DNA of 33,581 nucleotides from Pyrinomonadaceae bacterium. GTDB taxonomy: Bacteria; Acidobacteriota; Blastocatellia; Pyrinomonadales; Pyrinomonadaceae. The DNA lies in contig JAIBCA010000031.1 of assembly GCA_019694345.1 (NCBI GenBank), positions 1-33,581 of the forward strand, written 5' to 3'. The notes under the pieces were generated by a model that worked only from the letters and a program-made list of their open reading frames with translations, was not told the origin of the DNA and made no database searches. Below are positions 1-7,528 of the stretch, piece after piece (position 1 is the stretch's first letter; each line of letters starts with the position of its first letter). Position numbers and translations under genes: made by a program.

Positions 1-344
1 TCGGCGAGCATTATGTCGTAAAACTCGCTTCGCTTTTCCGGCGTCAGATCGCGGGCCTTCAGCGTTTCGAGATAGAGCTTGATCGAGGCGATCGGGGTTT
101 TTAATTCATGAGTGACGGCATTGAGAAACGCGTCGTGCTGTTCGTTGCGGCGGATCTCACGTACAAGAAAGATCGTGTTGAGGATGAGGCCGGTGATGAT
201 CAGGGCAAAGAAGATGATGCCTAGCACCAGCAGCACGGCCTCGCGGACGTTCAGCAAGATCCAACCGATGTTCAGCGCGACCGCCAGCACCGAAAGGACG
301 ATACCGAGTACCAAAAAGAAAATTGCCGTCTTACGCCGTCGCAT
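1..344 (-). CDS. Sensor histidine kinase, N-terminal part (cut by window edge)
   Basis: Only the first 114 or so codons are present; the rest lies beyond base 1. The start is the ATG at 344, giving an MRRRK basic N-terminus. Two hydrophobic segments follow at about residues 7-32 and 36-57, with only a few residues between them, so there is almost no periplasmic loop. A short linker then leads into a HisKA dimerisation/phosphoacceptor helix with the H-box motif THELKTP (His about residue 79). The H-box identifies a class I (HisKA) sensor kinase; it is not the HisKA_3 type of the lipid-sensing kinase DesK. The lack of an extracytoplasmic domain suggests sensing within the membrane or through a partner, which is inference. 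It lies 84 nt downstream of the desaturase on the same strand, but a terminator-like hairpin separates them. The catalytic ATPase domain and any response regulator are outside the window. Confidence 0.88.
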   Translation of the reverse strand, partial: MRRRKTAIFFLVLGIVLSVLAVALNIGWILLNVREAVLLVLGIIFFALIITGLILNTIFLVREIRRNEQHDAFLNAVTHELKTPIASIKLYLETLKARDLTPEKRSEFYDIMLA

Positions 345-375
345 ACTTACTGAAAATGTAGAACGGAAAACAAGA

Positions 376-399
376 AAAGTGAACCCAATGGTTCACTTT
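376..399 (-). terminator. Intrinsic terminator after the desaturase
   Basis: On the minus strand this is a perfect 10-bp stem (AAAGTGAACC / GGTTCACTTT) with a 4-nt loop, followed by a T-rich run (TCTTGTTTT). It lies just after the desaturase stop and before the histidine kinase start, so it probably ends desaturase transcription and partly insulates the kinase gene. The stem is A/T-rich at its base, so it could also act in the other direction. Confidence 0.65.
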
Positions 400-428
400 C
401 CATTTTCCTTTCTCATTTGACGGGTTGT

Positions 429-1298
429 CTAAGCGGCCTTGAGCATTTCCTTTGGCGCCTCGGACTGCGTCTTGAGGTCAAAGGCGTAAACGTTGTGGAT
501 CAGGCCGAGCAATTCAAACAGGCGGATCTGGTACCAGTTAATGTCAAACTCCTTCCAAGTAAAGCCGTGCTTAGCCGATCGCGCGTAAGTGTGATGGTTG
601 TTGTGCCAGCCCTCACCGAAGGTGACCGCGGCGACAAGGATATTGTTTCGCGAATCGTCACGCGTCTCAAAACGGCGGTATCCCCAAAGATGAGTTGCCG
701 AATTGACCATCCAGGTAAAGTGCCAACTGATCGTTACCCTCAGAACGACCGCCCACAGGACCATTGTCCAACCGCCTATCGCGAACAGGCCCGCGGCAAG
801 GATCAGCGACGTGACCCAGTAATACTTGTCAATAAATACCAGATACGGGTCCTTCATCAGATCGGGTGAATAGCGCTGACGAACAGACAGCGGCTGATTC
901 TGTGCCGTTCCCTGAAAGATCCAGCCCATATGCGACCACCAGACGCCCTTTCGCGGACTGTGCGGATCGCGCTCCTGGTCGGTGAAGGCGTGATGCAGGC
1001 GATGCGTCGTCGTCCACGAGATCGGGCCCGACTGGAGGCCGAGCGTAGCCAAGGTCGCCAGAAAACGGACCATCCACTTAGATGCCGTAAATCCGCGGTG
1101 TGAAAGCAGCCGGTGGTACCCGATTCCCACGCCCCAACTATTGGCAAACCACCAGACGATGAATGCGGCGGTAAGATTTGCCCAGCTGAATGTAAAAAAT
1201 GCACCTATCGCCGCGAGATGAAATGTCGCGACAAAAAATATCGTATTCCAGTTGTATTTGCCCTTTTTCGATGGCTCAAAATCGACTACGTTCTTCAC
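429..1298 (-). CDS. Membrane fatty acid desaturase (delta-9 / acyl-CoA desaturase type)
   Basis: A di-iron membrane desaturase that puts a cis double bond into a saturated acyl chain, normally at delta-9, using O2 and an electron donor. All three histidine boxes are present: HRLLSH (about residues 62-67), HRLHH (99-103) and HNNHH (232-236). They sit between hydrophobic segments at about 20-55, 75-95 and 160-195. At about 289 residues it matches the short bacterial acyl-lipid/acyl-CoA desaturases, with no fused cytochrome b5. The reading frame opens upstream at a GTG at 1337. I prefer the GTG at 1298 because a GAGGG element precedes it by about 10 nt and the 13 extra residues do not look like family sequence. 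It is divergent from the LpxL-like acyltransferase. Together with the ACP and ketosynthase this locus looks devoted to membrane acyl chains. No redox partner is visible nearby. Confidence 0.9.
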   Translation of the reverse strand: MKNVVDFEPSKKGKYNWNTIFFVATFHLAAIGAFFTFSWANLTAAFIVWWFANSWGVGIGYHRLLSHRGFTASKWMVRFLATLATLGLQSGPISWTTTHRLHHAFTDQERDPHSPRKGVWWSHMGWIFQGTAQNQPLSVRQRYSPDLMKDPYLVFIDKYYWVTSLILAAGLFAIGGWTMVLWAVVLRVTISWHFTWMVNSATHLWGYRRFETRDDSRNNILVAAVTFGEGWHNNHHTYARSAKHGFTWKEFDINWYQIRLFELLGLIHNVYAFDLKTQSEAPKEMLKAA

Positions 1299-1402
1299 TA
1301 AGTAAGTACCCTCTTTTCGGTGGAATGATCGCGGCACATTTTGGTGCCTACAAAATACCCTAACAGCTTTTCATCGCGGCGATTGTAAGAGTTTTGTAAG
1401 GT

Positions 1403-1457
1403 TTAACACTATTGCCTGTCACGTTGAATTTGTTGGGTGTTACCTCTAAAGTGTTAA
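1403..1457. promoter_or_regulatory. Inverted/direct GTGTTA repeats between desaturase and acyltransferase
   Basis: TTAACACT at 1403-1410 is the exact inverse of AGTGTTAA at 1450-1457, and the core GTGTTA occurs again at 1437-1442. That makes three copies of one 6-mer (one inverted) in 55 nt, in the divergent control region of two lipid genes. This could be a spaced operator for a lipid-responsive repressor, or DNA shared by both promoters. The regulator is not identifiable and the repeats are short enough that chance cannot be excluded. Confidence 0.3.
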
Positions 1458-1474
1458 TTTGTCTTCGCGAACCA

Positions 1475-2404
1475 ATGGCCAAAAAAAGCAGCTTACAAAT
1501 CAAGGCTGAATACGCCGCGGTCCGGGCTTTGTTCATCGCGCTGGGCGTCCTGCCTCGGCGGGTGTGTCTAGCCGTTTGCAGGCTGTTTCTCCGTGCCGGT
1601 TACTATTTGATCGCCGGCCTGAGGCGTACGGGAATGAGGAATCTCGAGATCGCTTTTCCCGAGAAGACTCTCGCGGAACGCCGGGAGATACTTAAGGGGA
1701 CATTCGACAACCTCGGGCGTGTGTTGGGAGAAATGAGCCAGTTTCACAAGTCAACGCCGGAGAGTTTGGCACGCATCATCGACCTCAAGCTCGACGAAAC
1801 GGCTCAGAACGTTTATGACCGACACGACGCCGAGGGCCGCGGCGTAATGATGGTAACGGGCCATTTTGGAAACTGGGAGCTATTGGTCATGGCGTTCGCG
1901 GCGATCCACGAACCGATCTCGTATCTGGCACGGCCGCTAGACAATCCGATGATCGACGAAATGACTGCACGGATAAGGTCGCGATTCGGGAACGTGCCGA
2001 TCGACAAGAACAACTCGGCAATCACGGCGATCAAGATACTTTCGGCCGGCGGCGGACTCGGGATTCTTGCTGACGTCAACGTGCATCCGAAAGAGGGCAT
2101 TTTCGTCCCGTTCTTCGGTGTCCCGGCGTGCACATCGATCGGGCCGGCAATGATCGCTGCTAGGTCGAACGCATTGATATTTCCGACATTTTGCGTATGG
2201 GATAAGGCGCGTAGGATATACCGCCTCGTCCACGGCAGGGTGATCGAGCCGCCCGCCACCGGCGATCGGCAGCAGGATACGTTGATCATCACCACCGAGA
2301 TCAATAAGGAGATCGAAAAGGTAATCCGTGCATATCCGCACGAATGGCTATGGATCCACAAACGCTGGAAAACGCGTCCGCCGGGCGAAGCTTCGCTCTA
2401 TTGA
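1475..2404 (+). CDS. LpxL/HtrB-family lysophospholipid-type acyltransferase
   Basis: An inner-membrane acyltransferase of the LpxL/LpxM (lauroyl/myristoyl) family, which moves an acyl chain from acyl-ACP to lipid A or a related glycolipid. The catalytic HxxxxE motif is seen as HFGNWE (His130, Glu135 in this numbering). A hydrophobic anchor lies around residues 15-50, and the MRNLEIAFP segment and the closing PHEWLWIHKRW are typical of the family. At about 309 residues it has normal length. I chose the ATG at 1475 because residues upstream of it (from a TTG at 1412) do not resemble the family; no strong ribosome binding site is visible. An ACP and a FabF-like ketosynthase follow on the same strand after 115 nt, so its donor may be made locally. 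Whether the acceptor is lipid A or another lipid (ornithine lipid, aryl polyene-like product) cannot be told from the sequence. Confidence 0.88.
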   Translation: MAKKSSLQIKAEYAAVRALFIALGVLPRRVCLAVCRLFLRAGYYLIAGLRRTGMRNLEIAFPEKTLAERREILKGTFDNLGRVLGEMSQFHKSTPESLARIIDLKLDETAQNVYDRHDAEGRGVMMVTGHFGNWELLVMAFAAIHEPISYLARPLDNPMIDEMTARIRSRFGNVPIDKNNSAITAIKILSAGGGLGILADVNVHPKEGIFVPFFGVPACTSIGPAMIAARSNALIFPTFCVWDKARRIYRLVHGRVIEPPATGDRQQDTLIITTEINKEIEKVIRAYPHEWLWIHKRWKTRPPGEASLY

Positions 2405-2519
2405 TCCCGAACATGATGGCAGTGCGTTGCCTGTACAGTGGAAGGAAACTCACAAATCCATTACACTCTATATCTGTTCAGGCCATTCGCCAATAAAAGA
2501 TCAACCAGAGGAATTTGCT

Positions 2520-2816
2520 ATGTCAGAGTCAGAAGAAACCGTTTCCGAAAGGGTTCGCCGAGTTTTTGCTACGTTCAAGAAGATGTCGCCTGACGAGATC
2601 ACGATGGAGACGACCTTCGAGGACCTCGGGCTCGATTCGCTTGACGGGCTTAATCTGATCTTCGAGTTGGAAGAGGAATTTGACATTATGGTTCCCGACG
2701 ACAAGGTCCAATCGATGAAAAGTGTCGCCGAGGTGGTCGAAGGTGTCGAGTATCTCCTGGCAAATCCCGGCGAGCAGACAAAACTGCCGATCGATCCGGC
2801 CGCCGCAAAAGAATAA
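2520..2816 (+). CDS. Acyl carrier protein
   Basis: A 98-residue acyl carrier protein. The phosphopantetheine attachment motif is LGLDSLDGL with Ser40, in an acidic helical domain (FELEEEFDIMVPDD) typical of ACPs. The ATG at 2520 is chosen because AGAGGA lies 7-8 nt upstream and the domain begins there; the reading frame is open further upstream but overlaps the acyltransferase. About 20 residues beyond the usual ACP end (after EYLLANP) form a short Ala/Pro-rich tail. The start of the ketosynthase is 2 nt after this stop codon, so the two are almost certainly translated together. Because it is paired with a single ketosynthase and an acyltransferase, rather than with fabD/fabG, it may be a dedicated carrier and not the housekeeping AcpP. 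Confidence 0.92.
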   Translation: MSESEETVSERVRRVFATFKKMSPDEITMETTFEDLGLDSLDGLNLIFELEEEFDIMVPDDKVQSMKSVAEVVEGVEYLLANPGEQTKLPIDPAAAKE

Positions 2817-2818
2817 CG

Positions 2819-4036
2819 ATGAAACGAGTTGTGATCACGGGTCTCGGCGTCGTTTCCCCGATCGGGAATGACGCCGCTTCTTTTTGGGACTCACTTACCG
2901 AGTGCCGCACCGGCATCGGGCCAATGACAAAGGTCGACGCTTCGACTCTGCGATTTCAAAACGTAGCGGAGATCCGCGACTTTCGGTCGGAAGACCACTT
3001 TGACGAAAAATCGCTGCTTTGGCTTGACCCTTTTGCACAGTACGGCATTGTCGCTGCTCGTCAGGCTGTCGCTGATTCGGGGATCGAGTTCGACGACGAG
3101 ACCCGCGACCGAGGCGGCGTCGTCACCGGCTCATGCCTCGGCGGAAAAATGACCGAGGACGAAATGTTCTACAAGCTCTACGCCGAGGGCAAACAGCGCC
3201 ACCAGCCGATCGCAATTCCGCGAGCGATGAGCAACGCCGCCGCCAGCCACATATCGATGGAATTTGGACTGACGGGAGCGACCTTTACCACTTCGACAGC
3301 CTGTTCGTCGGCAAATCACGCGATCGGCCAGGCTTTTTGGCTGATCAGGCAAGGTACGATCGACATGGCGATCGCCGGAGGCAGCGAGGCTCCGATCTGT
3401 TACGGAAACCTTAAGGCGTGGGAAACGATGCGGGTTGTCGCCCAGGACACATGTCGACCATTCTCCCGCGACCGCGGCGGTATGATACTCGGCGAAGGCG
3501 CGGCAATGTTCGTCATGGAATCGCTCGAGTCGGCCCAAGGGCGCGGAGCGAAAATATATGCCGAGATCGCCGGTTTCGGAATGTCAGCTGACGCTCATCA
3601 CCTTACGATGCCATTATCTAACGGCGCGGCCAAGGCGATGCGCCAAGCACTTGCCGATGGCGGTATCGCGCCGGAGAATGTCGGGTACATCAACGCTCAC
3701 GGAACCGGAACTCAGGCAAATGACTCGATGGAGTCAGACGCGATCAGGTCGGTTTTTGGCGCTCACGCCGCTTCCCTCGCGGTCAGTTCGACCAAATCGA
3801 TGCACGGCCATGCTCTCGGTGCCGCAGGGGCGATCGAATCAGCGGCAACGCTGCTCGCGATCCACAACGAAGTGCTGCCGCCGACCGCCAATTTTAATGA
3901 ACCGGACCCGGAATGCGCCCTCGACGTGATCCCGAACGAAGCCCGGCCGGCAAAAGTCGAGGCCGCGATATCAAATTCCTTCGCGTTCGGTGGATTGAAC
4001 GCGGTCGTGGCTTTTCGACGCTGGCACGGAAAATAG
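2819..4036 (+). CDS. fabF: Beta-ketoacyl-ACP synthase II (FabF family)
   Basis: A 405-residue condensing enzyme that extends acyl-ACP by two carbons from malonyl-ACP. The thiolase-fold Cys-His-His triad is intact: Cys162 in STACSSA, His294 in AHGTGTQ and His331 in HGHALGAAG, with Lys326 in the STKS motif. It starts 2 nt after the ACP stop, which indicates translational coupling, and its TAG stop overlaps a possible GTG start of the following gene. Length and motifs fit FabF (KAS II). Close relatives serve either ordinary fatty acid elongation or specialised chains (aryl polyenes, NodE-like products). The acyltransferase-ACP-KS arrangement without ketoreductase or dehydratase genes makes the specialised role possible but unproven. 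The symbol names the family only. Confidence 0.92.
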   Translation: MKRVVITGLGVVSPIGNDAASFWDSLTECRTGIGPMTKVDASTLRFQNVAEIRDFRSEDHFDEKSLLWLDPFAQYGIVAARQAVADSGIEFDDETRDRGGVVTGSCLGGKMTEDEMFYKLYAEGKQRHQPIAIPRAMSNAAASHISMEFGLTGATFTTSTACSSANHAIGQAFWLIRQGTIDMAIAGGSEAPICYGNLKAWETMRVVAQDTCRPFSRDRGGMILGEGAAMFVMESLESAQGRGAKIYAEIAGFGMSADAHHLTMPLSNGAAKAMRQALADGGIAPENVGYINAHGTGTQANDSMESDAIRSVFGAHAASLAVSSTKSMHGHALGAAGAIESAATLLAIHNEVLPPTANFNEPDPECALDVIPNEARPAKVEAAISNSFAFGGLNAVVAFRRWHGK

Positions 4037-4044
4037 TGATCTTG

Positions 4045-4275
4045 ATGGAACTCGAAGCTCCAAATTCGGATGACGGGTCGTTCGCAGGTCAGGCCAAGAT
4101 ATGCGGTTCGTGCGGTGCTAAATTCGGATGTGGGGCCGAAGCAATCAGCTGTTGGTGTTCAGCGGTCGAACTGGATCCGTCGGCGGCAGTATTGATCGGC
4201 AGGTCATTTGGCGATTGTCTCTGCGTTCGATGCCTGGTCAAATACAATGAAGAATCCGCACAGAAATCTATTTAG
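4045..4275 (+). CDS. Cysteine-rich CWC family small protein
   Basis: A 76-residue protein dominated by cysteines: CGSCGAKFGCG followed about 8 residues later by CWC, then CLCVRCL near the C-terminus. The CxxC...CG...CWC order matches the small 'cysteine-rich CWC' domain family, a presumed zinc-binding module of unknown function. There is no signal peptide, so it is probably cytoplasmic. The start is either the ATG at 4045 or a GTG at 4036 that overlaps the ketosynthase stop; neither has a strong ribosome binding site. Its 3' end overlaps the start of the S51 peptidase by 29 nt, so the three genes are probably one transcript. No function is known for the family; a metal-binding or regulatory role is inference. 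Confidence 0.75.
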   Translation: MELEAPNSDDGSFAGQAKICGSCGAKFGCGAEAISCWCSAVELDPSAAVLIGRSFGDCLCVRCLVKYNEESAQKSI

Positions 4276-5071
4276 AGTTCGCATCCTTTCTGCCGCTTTG
4301 GCCGTCGCGTTCGCGGCGGTACCGACCCTCGGGCAGCAACGACTGATCGTCATCGGCGGCGGCGAACGGCCCGCCGAGGCGATGAAACGGTTTGTCGAGT
4401 GGGCCGGCGGAGAAAGCGCTAGAATACTGGTCGTCACTTGGGCGAGCGGTGAGCCCGGGGCTAGTTTCAAGGCTCTCAAGGACAGTATCATCCAGTACAA
4501 ACCGGTATCGATCGAGGCCTCTCCTGACAGACCGCTCGACGCCGATTCGCGAAAGCGGTTTATCGCACAGATCGAAGCCGCCACCGGCGTGTTTTTCACC
4601 GGCGGCGATCAAAACCGGATCATGGACGTTCTCAAGGACGATGAGCTATTGCGGATCATTCGCCAACGTTACGCCGCCGGGGTCGTTATGAGCGGCACGA
4701 GCGCAGGTGCCGCCGTGATGTCCGACCCTATGATGACCGGCGACGCCGATCTGAAAAAGCTGGACGGAACCAAGGTCGGCGTCCGCGCCGGACTCGGACT
4801 TATTGCCGACTTGATCTTCGATCAGCACTTTCTTGTGCGTCAGCGTCACAATCGCCTATTTGGCTTGATGATGGTTCGACCGGGCATGCTGGGCATCGGT
4901 ATCGACGAAGATATGGCGGTGATGATCGCTGACAACCGCAAACTCGAGGTGGTCGGCCCGACCCATGTAATGTTCGTCGATACCAAAAAGGTAAGGGGCG
5001 GTATGGCCGTTTACTTCCTTAAGGCCGGCGAAGCGTTCGACCTTCGCAAGCGAAAACAGATCAAAAAGTAG
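4247..5071 (+). CDS. Exported peptidase S51 (cyanophycinase-like)
   Basis: A 274-residue serine peptidase of family S51, which includes cyanophycinase (it cuts beta-Asp-Arg dipeptides from cyanophycin) and the dipeptidase PepE. The nucleophile elbow GTSAGA carries Ser152. The upstream TGGDQ motif and the IFDQHF segment, with a probable catalytic His, are typical of cyanophycinases. The N-terminus has basic residues, then a hydrophobic stretch ending in PTLGQ, so it looks like a secreted or periplasmic form. The ATG at 4247 is chosen because the signal peptide begins there; it overlaps the CWC gene by 29 nt. No cyanophycin synthetase is seen in the window, so the substrate may be an external beta-aspartyl peptide and not an internal store. 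That last point is inference. Confidence 0.85.
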   Translation: MKNPHRNLFRVRILSAALAVAFAAVPTLGQQRLIVIGGGERPAEAMKRFVEWAGGESARILVVTWASGEPGASFKALKDSIIQYKPVSIEASPDRPLDADSRKRFIAQIEAATGVFFTGGDQNRIMDVLKDDELLRIIRQRYAAGVVMSGTSAGAAVMSDPMMTGDADLKKLDGTKVGVRAGLGLIADLIFDQHFLVRQRHNRLFGLMMVRPGMLGIGIDEDMAVMIADNRKLEVVGPTHVMFVDTKKVRGGMAVYFLKAGEAFDLRKRKQIKK

Positions 5072-5139
5072 ATACTTTTCGTTGCATAATTTCGCCTTAG
5101 GGAATAGGTAATACTATTTTTATTTCATGGAGGCATGTA

Positions 5140-6111
5140 ATGAGATCGAAAGGACATTTGTTTGTTTTGTTTCTGCTCATTTCGATCGGCGCCCTGCAGG
5201 CAGCGGCGCAGCAGTCGAACGCGAAGTCACTAAATACCGACCCGGATAAGGCTAAGATCGTATCTTCGGACATTGATCTTTTTTGGAAAGCATATGATAA
5301 GGCCAAGCCCGAAAATAGTATCAATGTGTTTCGTGACGAATACATGCGCAAAGGGAGCATCGGGCTGAAGGAATTTACCACGACTCGCATCGGATCGGCT
5401 TGCGGACTAGTAGAGGTCATCGAGGCTCGCCCAAAATACTATGCATCGCTTCGTGACCCGTCGCTGAAGGCGGGAACCTTTCAGGAACCAATGCGTGCGG
5501 CTTTTCGAAAGTTGAAGAACCTCTACCCGGACGCCGTATTCCCCGATGTTTACCTGCTCATCGGTAAGATGAACTCGGGCGGAACATATACCGAAAATGC
5601 TCTGCTGATCGGTGTCGATATGTACGGCTTTACACCTAATACACCGACCGACGAACTTACCGATTGGCACAAAAAGGTCCTGAAGCCGATCGATGAAATA
5701 CCGTACATTGTTGCCCACGAGTTGATCCACTATCAGCAGAAATTTCCCGCGGGCGAGCGGTCACTCTTAGGGTCCGTTATCGGCGAAGGCAGTGCTGACT
5801 TTATTGCTGAACTAATTGCCGGCGAACACATCAATCAACACCTGCACGATTACGGTAACCAGCGGGAACGCGAACTTTGGATCGAGTTCAAACGGTCGAT
5901 GACCTCAAATGATATGTCGCTGTGGCTATATAACGGCAATGACATTAAGGAACGTCCGGCCGATCTCGGGTATTACATGGGCTATAAGATCGCCGAATCG
6001 TATTACAAGAACGTAGCCGACAAAAAGCAGGCGGTTCGCGACATACTCGAGATCAAGGATTTTAGTGCGTTCTTGAAAGCCAGCCGATACGAGGAAAAAT
6101 TTCGGGACTAG
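5140..6111 (+). CDS. Secreted zinc metalloprotease, DUF2268-like
   Basis: A 323-residue exported protein. A signal peptide (MRSKG, hydrophobic core, cleavage near AAAQQ at about residue 24) is followed by a domain with a zincin motif: HELIH at residues 193-197 and a downstream GEGSADF whose Glu216 is the likely third zinc ligand, as in gluzincins. This resembles the DUF2268 'predicted Zn-dependent protease' family. The start is well supported by GGAGG 6 nt before the ATG. The gene stands alone: 68 nt separate it from the S51 peptidase, and its stop lies only 3 nt from the stop of the oppositely oriented Nramp gene. Substrate unknown. The neighbouring S51 enzyme suggests a local set of exported peptidases. 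Confidence 0.82.
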   Translation: MRSKGHLFVLFLLISIGALQAAAQQSNAKSLNTDPDKAKIVSSDIDLFWKAYDKAKPENSINVFRDEYMRKGSIGLKEFTTTRIGSACGLVEVIEARPKYYASLRDPSLKAGTFQEPMRAAFRKLKNLYPDAVFPDVYLLIGKMNSGGTYTENALLIGVDMYGFTPNTPTDELTDWHKKVLKPIDEIPYIVAHELIHYQQKFPAGERSLLGSVIGEGSADFIAELIAGEHINQHLHDYGNQRERELWIEFKRSMTSNDMSLWLYNGNDIKERPADLGYYMGYKIAESYYKNVADKKQAVRDILEIKDFSAFLKASRYEEKFRD

Positions 6112-6114
6112 CAA

Positions 6115-7383
6115 TTAGCTGCCCCACGTCAGAAACATCGCGATGGCCGCGGCGAACATCACTGCCGCGGCTAGCCAGCCAATGATGTTAGTGAATATTC
6201 CGTTGGTACGTGCTCCCATGACGCGTTCATTGTTGGCGACCAGCATCACGACGACCAACAGCGGCGGAGCGACGACCCCATTGATAACGGCCGTCCAGAA
6301 CAGGGCCTTGATGGGGTTGATGCCGAGAAAATCGATCGAAACGCCGACGAGTGTCGAAACCGCAATAACGGCGTAGAATTTTCGGGCGTGACGCGGCTTT
6401 TCGTCAAGACCGGACGCCCATCCGAACGTTTCGGCGACGGCGTACGCGGCCGAACCGGTCAAAACAGGCACCGCCAGAAGTCCCGCTCCGATCAGTCCTA
6501 CTGCAAAGAGCACGGTGGCGAGGCTGCCGGCAAGCGGCCTCAAGGCCTGTGCGGCGTCGGTAGCCGACTGAATGTCAGTTTTGCCTGACACGTGCAGAGT
6601 AGCTCCTGCCGCGAGTATCACAAAATAAAAAACGACATTGCAAAAAAGCATCCCGACGATAGTGTCGATCTTCTCATTTTTGATCTCTGCGTCAGTCGCA
6701 CCTTTACGTTCGGCTAGGCGCGTGCGGCCCTCGCTCTTTTCCTCCTCGACCTCTTCGCTCGCTTCCCAAAAGAAAAGGTACGGCGAGATGGTCGTGCCCA
6801 AAATCGCTACGATGGTCGTGACGTACTCGCCGCTGAGCGTGATCTGCGGAAGGAACGTCGCCCGTGCCACCTCGTACCAATCGGGCTTGGCTAGGAACGC
6901 CGCTATCACGTAGGCAAAGAGCGACAACGTCAGCCACTTAAAGATCTTCATGATCAGGCGGTACGAACCCCACACCTGCAGCACGACGATCGCCACGGCG
7001 ATCGGCACGACCATCGCCGATATCGGTACGGGGAGGAACATATTGATCGCCGCCGCGATCGCCGATATATCGGCACCGGCGTTGATCGTATTAGCCACGA
7101 CCAGTCCGATGACGACCGGATAGAGTAGCTTTCGCGAATAATAACGCCGCAGCACGCCCGCAAGCCCTCGGCCCGAGACCATCCCGATCTTGGCGCAGAC
7201 ATGCTGGACCACGACCATCAGCGGTAGCGTCACGATCGCCGTCCACAACGTTGCAAACCCAAGCGCCGCACCGGCCTGCGAATACGTCCCGATCCCAGAC
7301 GGATCGTCATCCGACGCACCGGTGATCAACCCGGGCCCAAGTCGGTTGAGCAAGTTCTTGATTGGATTATCTTTGTGGTCCAT
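6115..7383 (-). CDS. Nramp-family divalent metal transporter, atypical metal site
   Basis: A 422-residue polytopic membrane protein with about 11 hydrophobic segments and the LeuT-like Nramp arrangement. In TM1 the usual DPGN is DPSG (about residues 27-30; Asp kept, Asn position changed). In TM6 the usual Met-Pro-His is Ser-Pro-Tyr (about 200-202), so the soft-metal-coordinating methionine is missing. An acidic EASEEVEEE stretch follows TM6. Classical Nramp proteins import Mn2+ or Fe2+ with protons; members lacking the Met include Mg2+- and Al3+-transporting relatives, so the substrate here should not be assumed to be Mn2+. The ATG at 7383 follows a GGTGGG element; a GTG at 7395 is the alternative. 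It converges on the metalloprotease gene and diverges from the secreted-protein gene at 7647. Confidence 0.88.
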   Translation of the reverse strand: MDHKDNPIKNLLNRLGPGLITGASDDDPSGIGTYSQAGAALGFATLWTAIVTLPLMVVVQHVCAKIGMVSGRGLAGVLRRYYSRKLLYPVVIGLVVANTINAGADISAIAAAINMFLPVPISAMVVPIAVAIVVLQVWGSYRLIMKIFKWLTLSLFAYVIAAFLAKPDWYEVARATFLPQITLSGEYVTTIVAILGTTISPYLFFWEASEEVEEEKSEGRTRLAERKGATDAEIKNEKIDTIVGMLFCNVVFYFVILAAGATLHVSGKTDIQSATDAAQALRPLAGSLATVLFAVGLIGAGLLAVPVLTGSAAYAVAETFGWASGLDEKPRHARKFYAVIAVSTLVGVSIDFLGINPIKALFWTAVINGVVAPPLLVVVMLVANNERVMGARTNGIFTNIIGWLAAAVMFAAAIAMFLTWGS

Positions 7384-7528
7384 GTCACGGCCCACCGACA
7401 GGATAGCAGAAACCGGTCGTTCAATGTCGGATCATGTTTTGTCGGCGTTTTTATTCACAATTCCTGAGCGTTGCCTTTCGAATTTTGGATCCTTGAAGAT
7501 CTGAATCGCTTACTAATAAAAAAAGTTG

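Noticed and set aside
429..869. Plus-strand frames antisense to the desaturase
   Set aside because: The minus strand carries all three histidine boxes in order; the antisense products have no domain.
2328..2519. A longer form of the acyl carrier protein starting inside the acyltransferase gene
   Set aside because: The extra 64 residues have no ACP features, whereas the ATG at 2520 has AGAGGA at the right distance.
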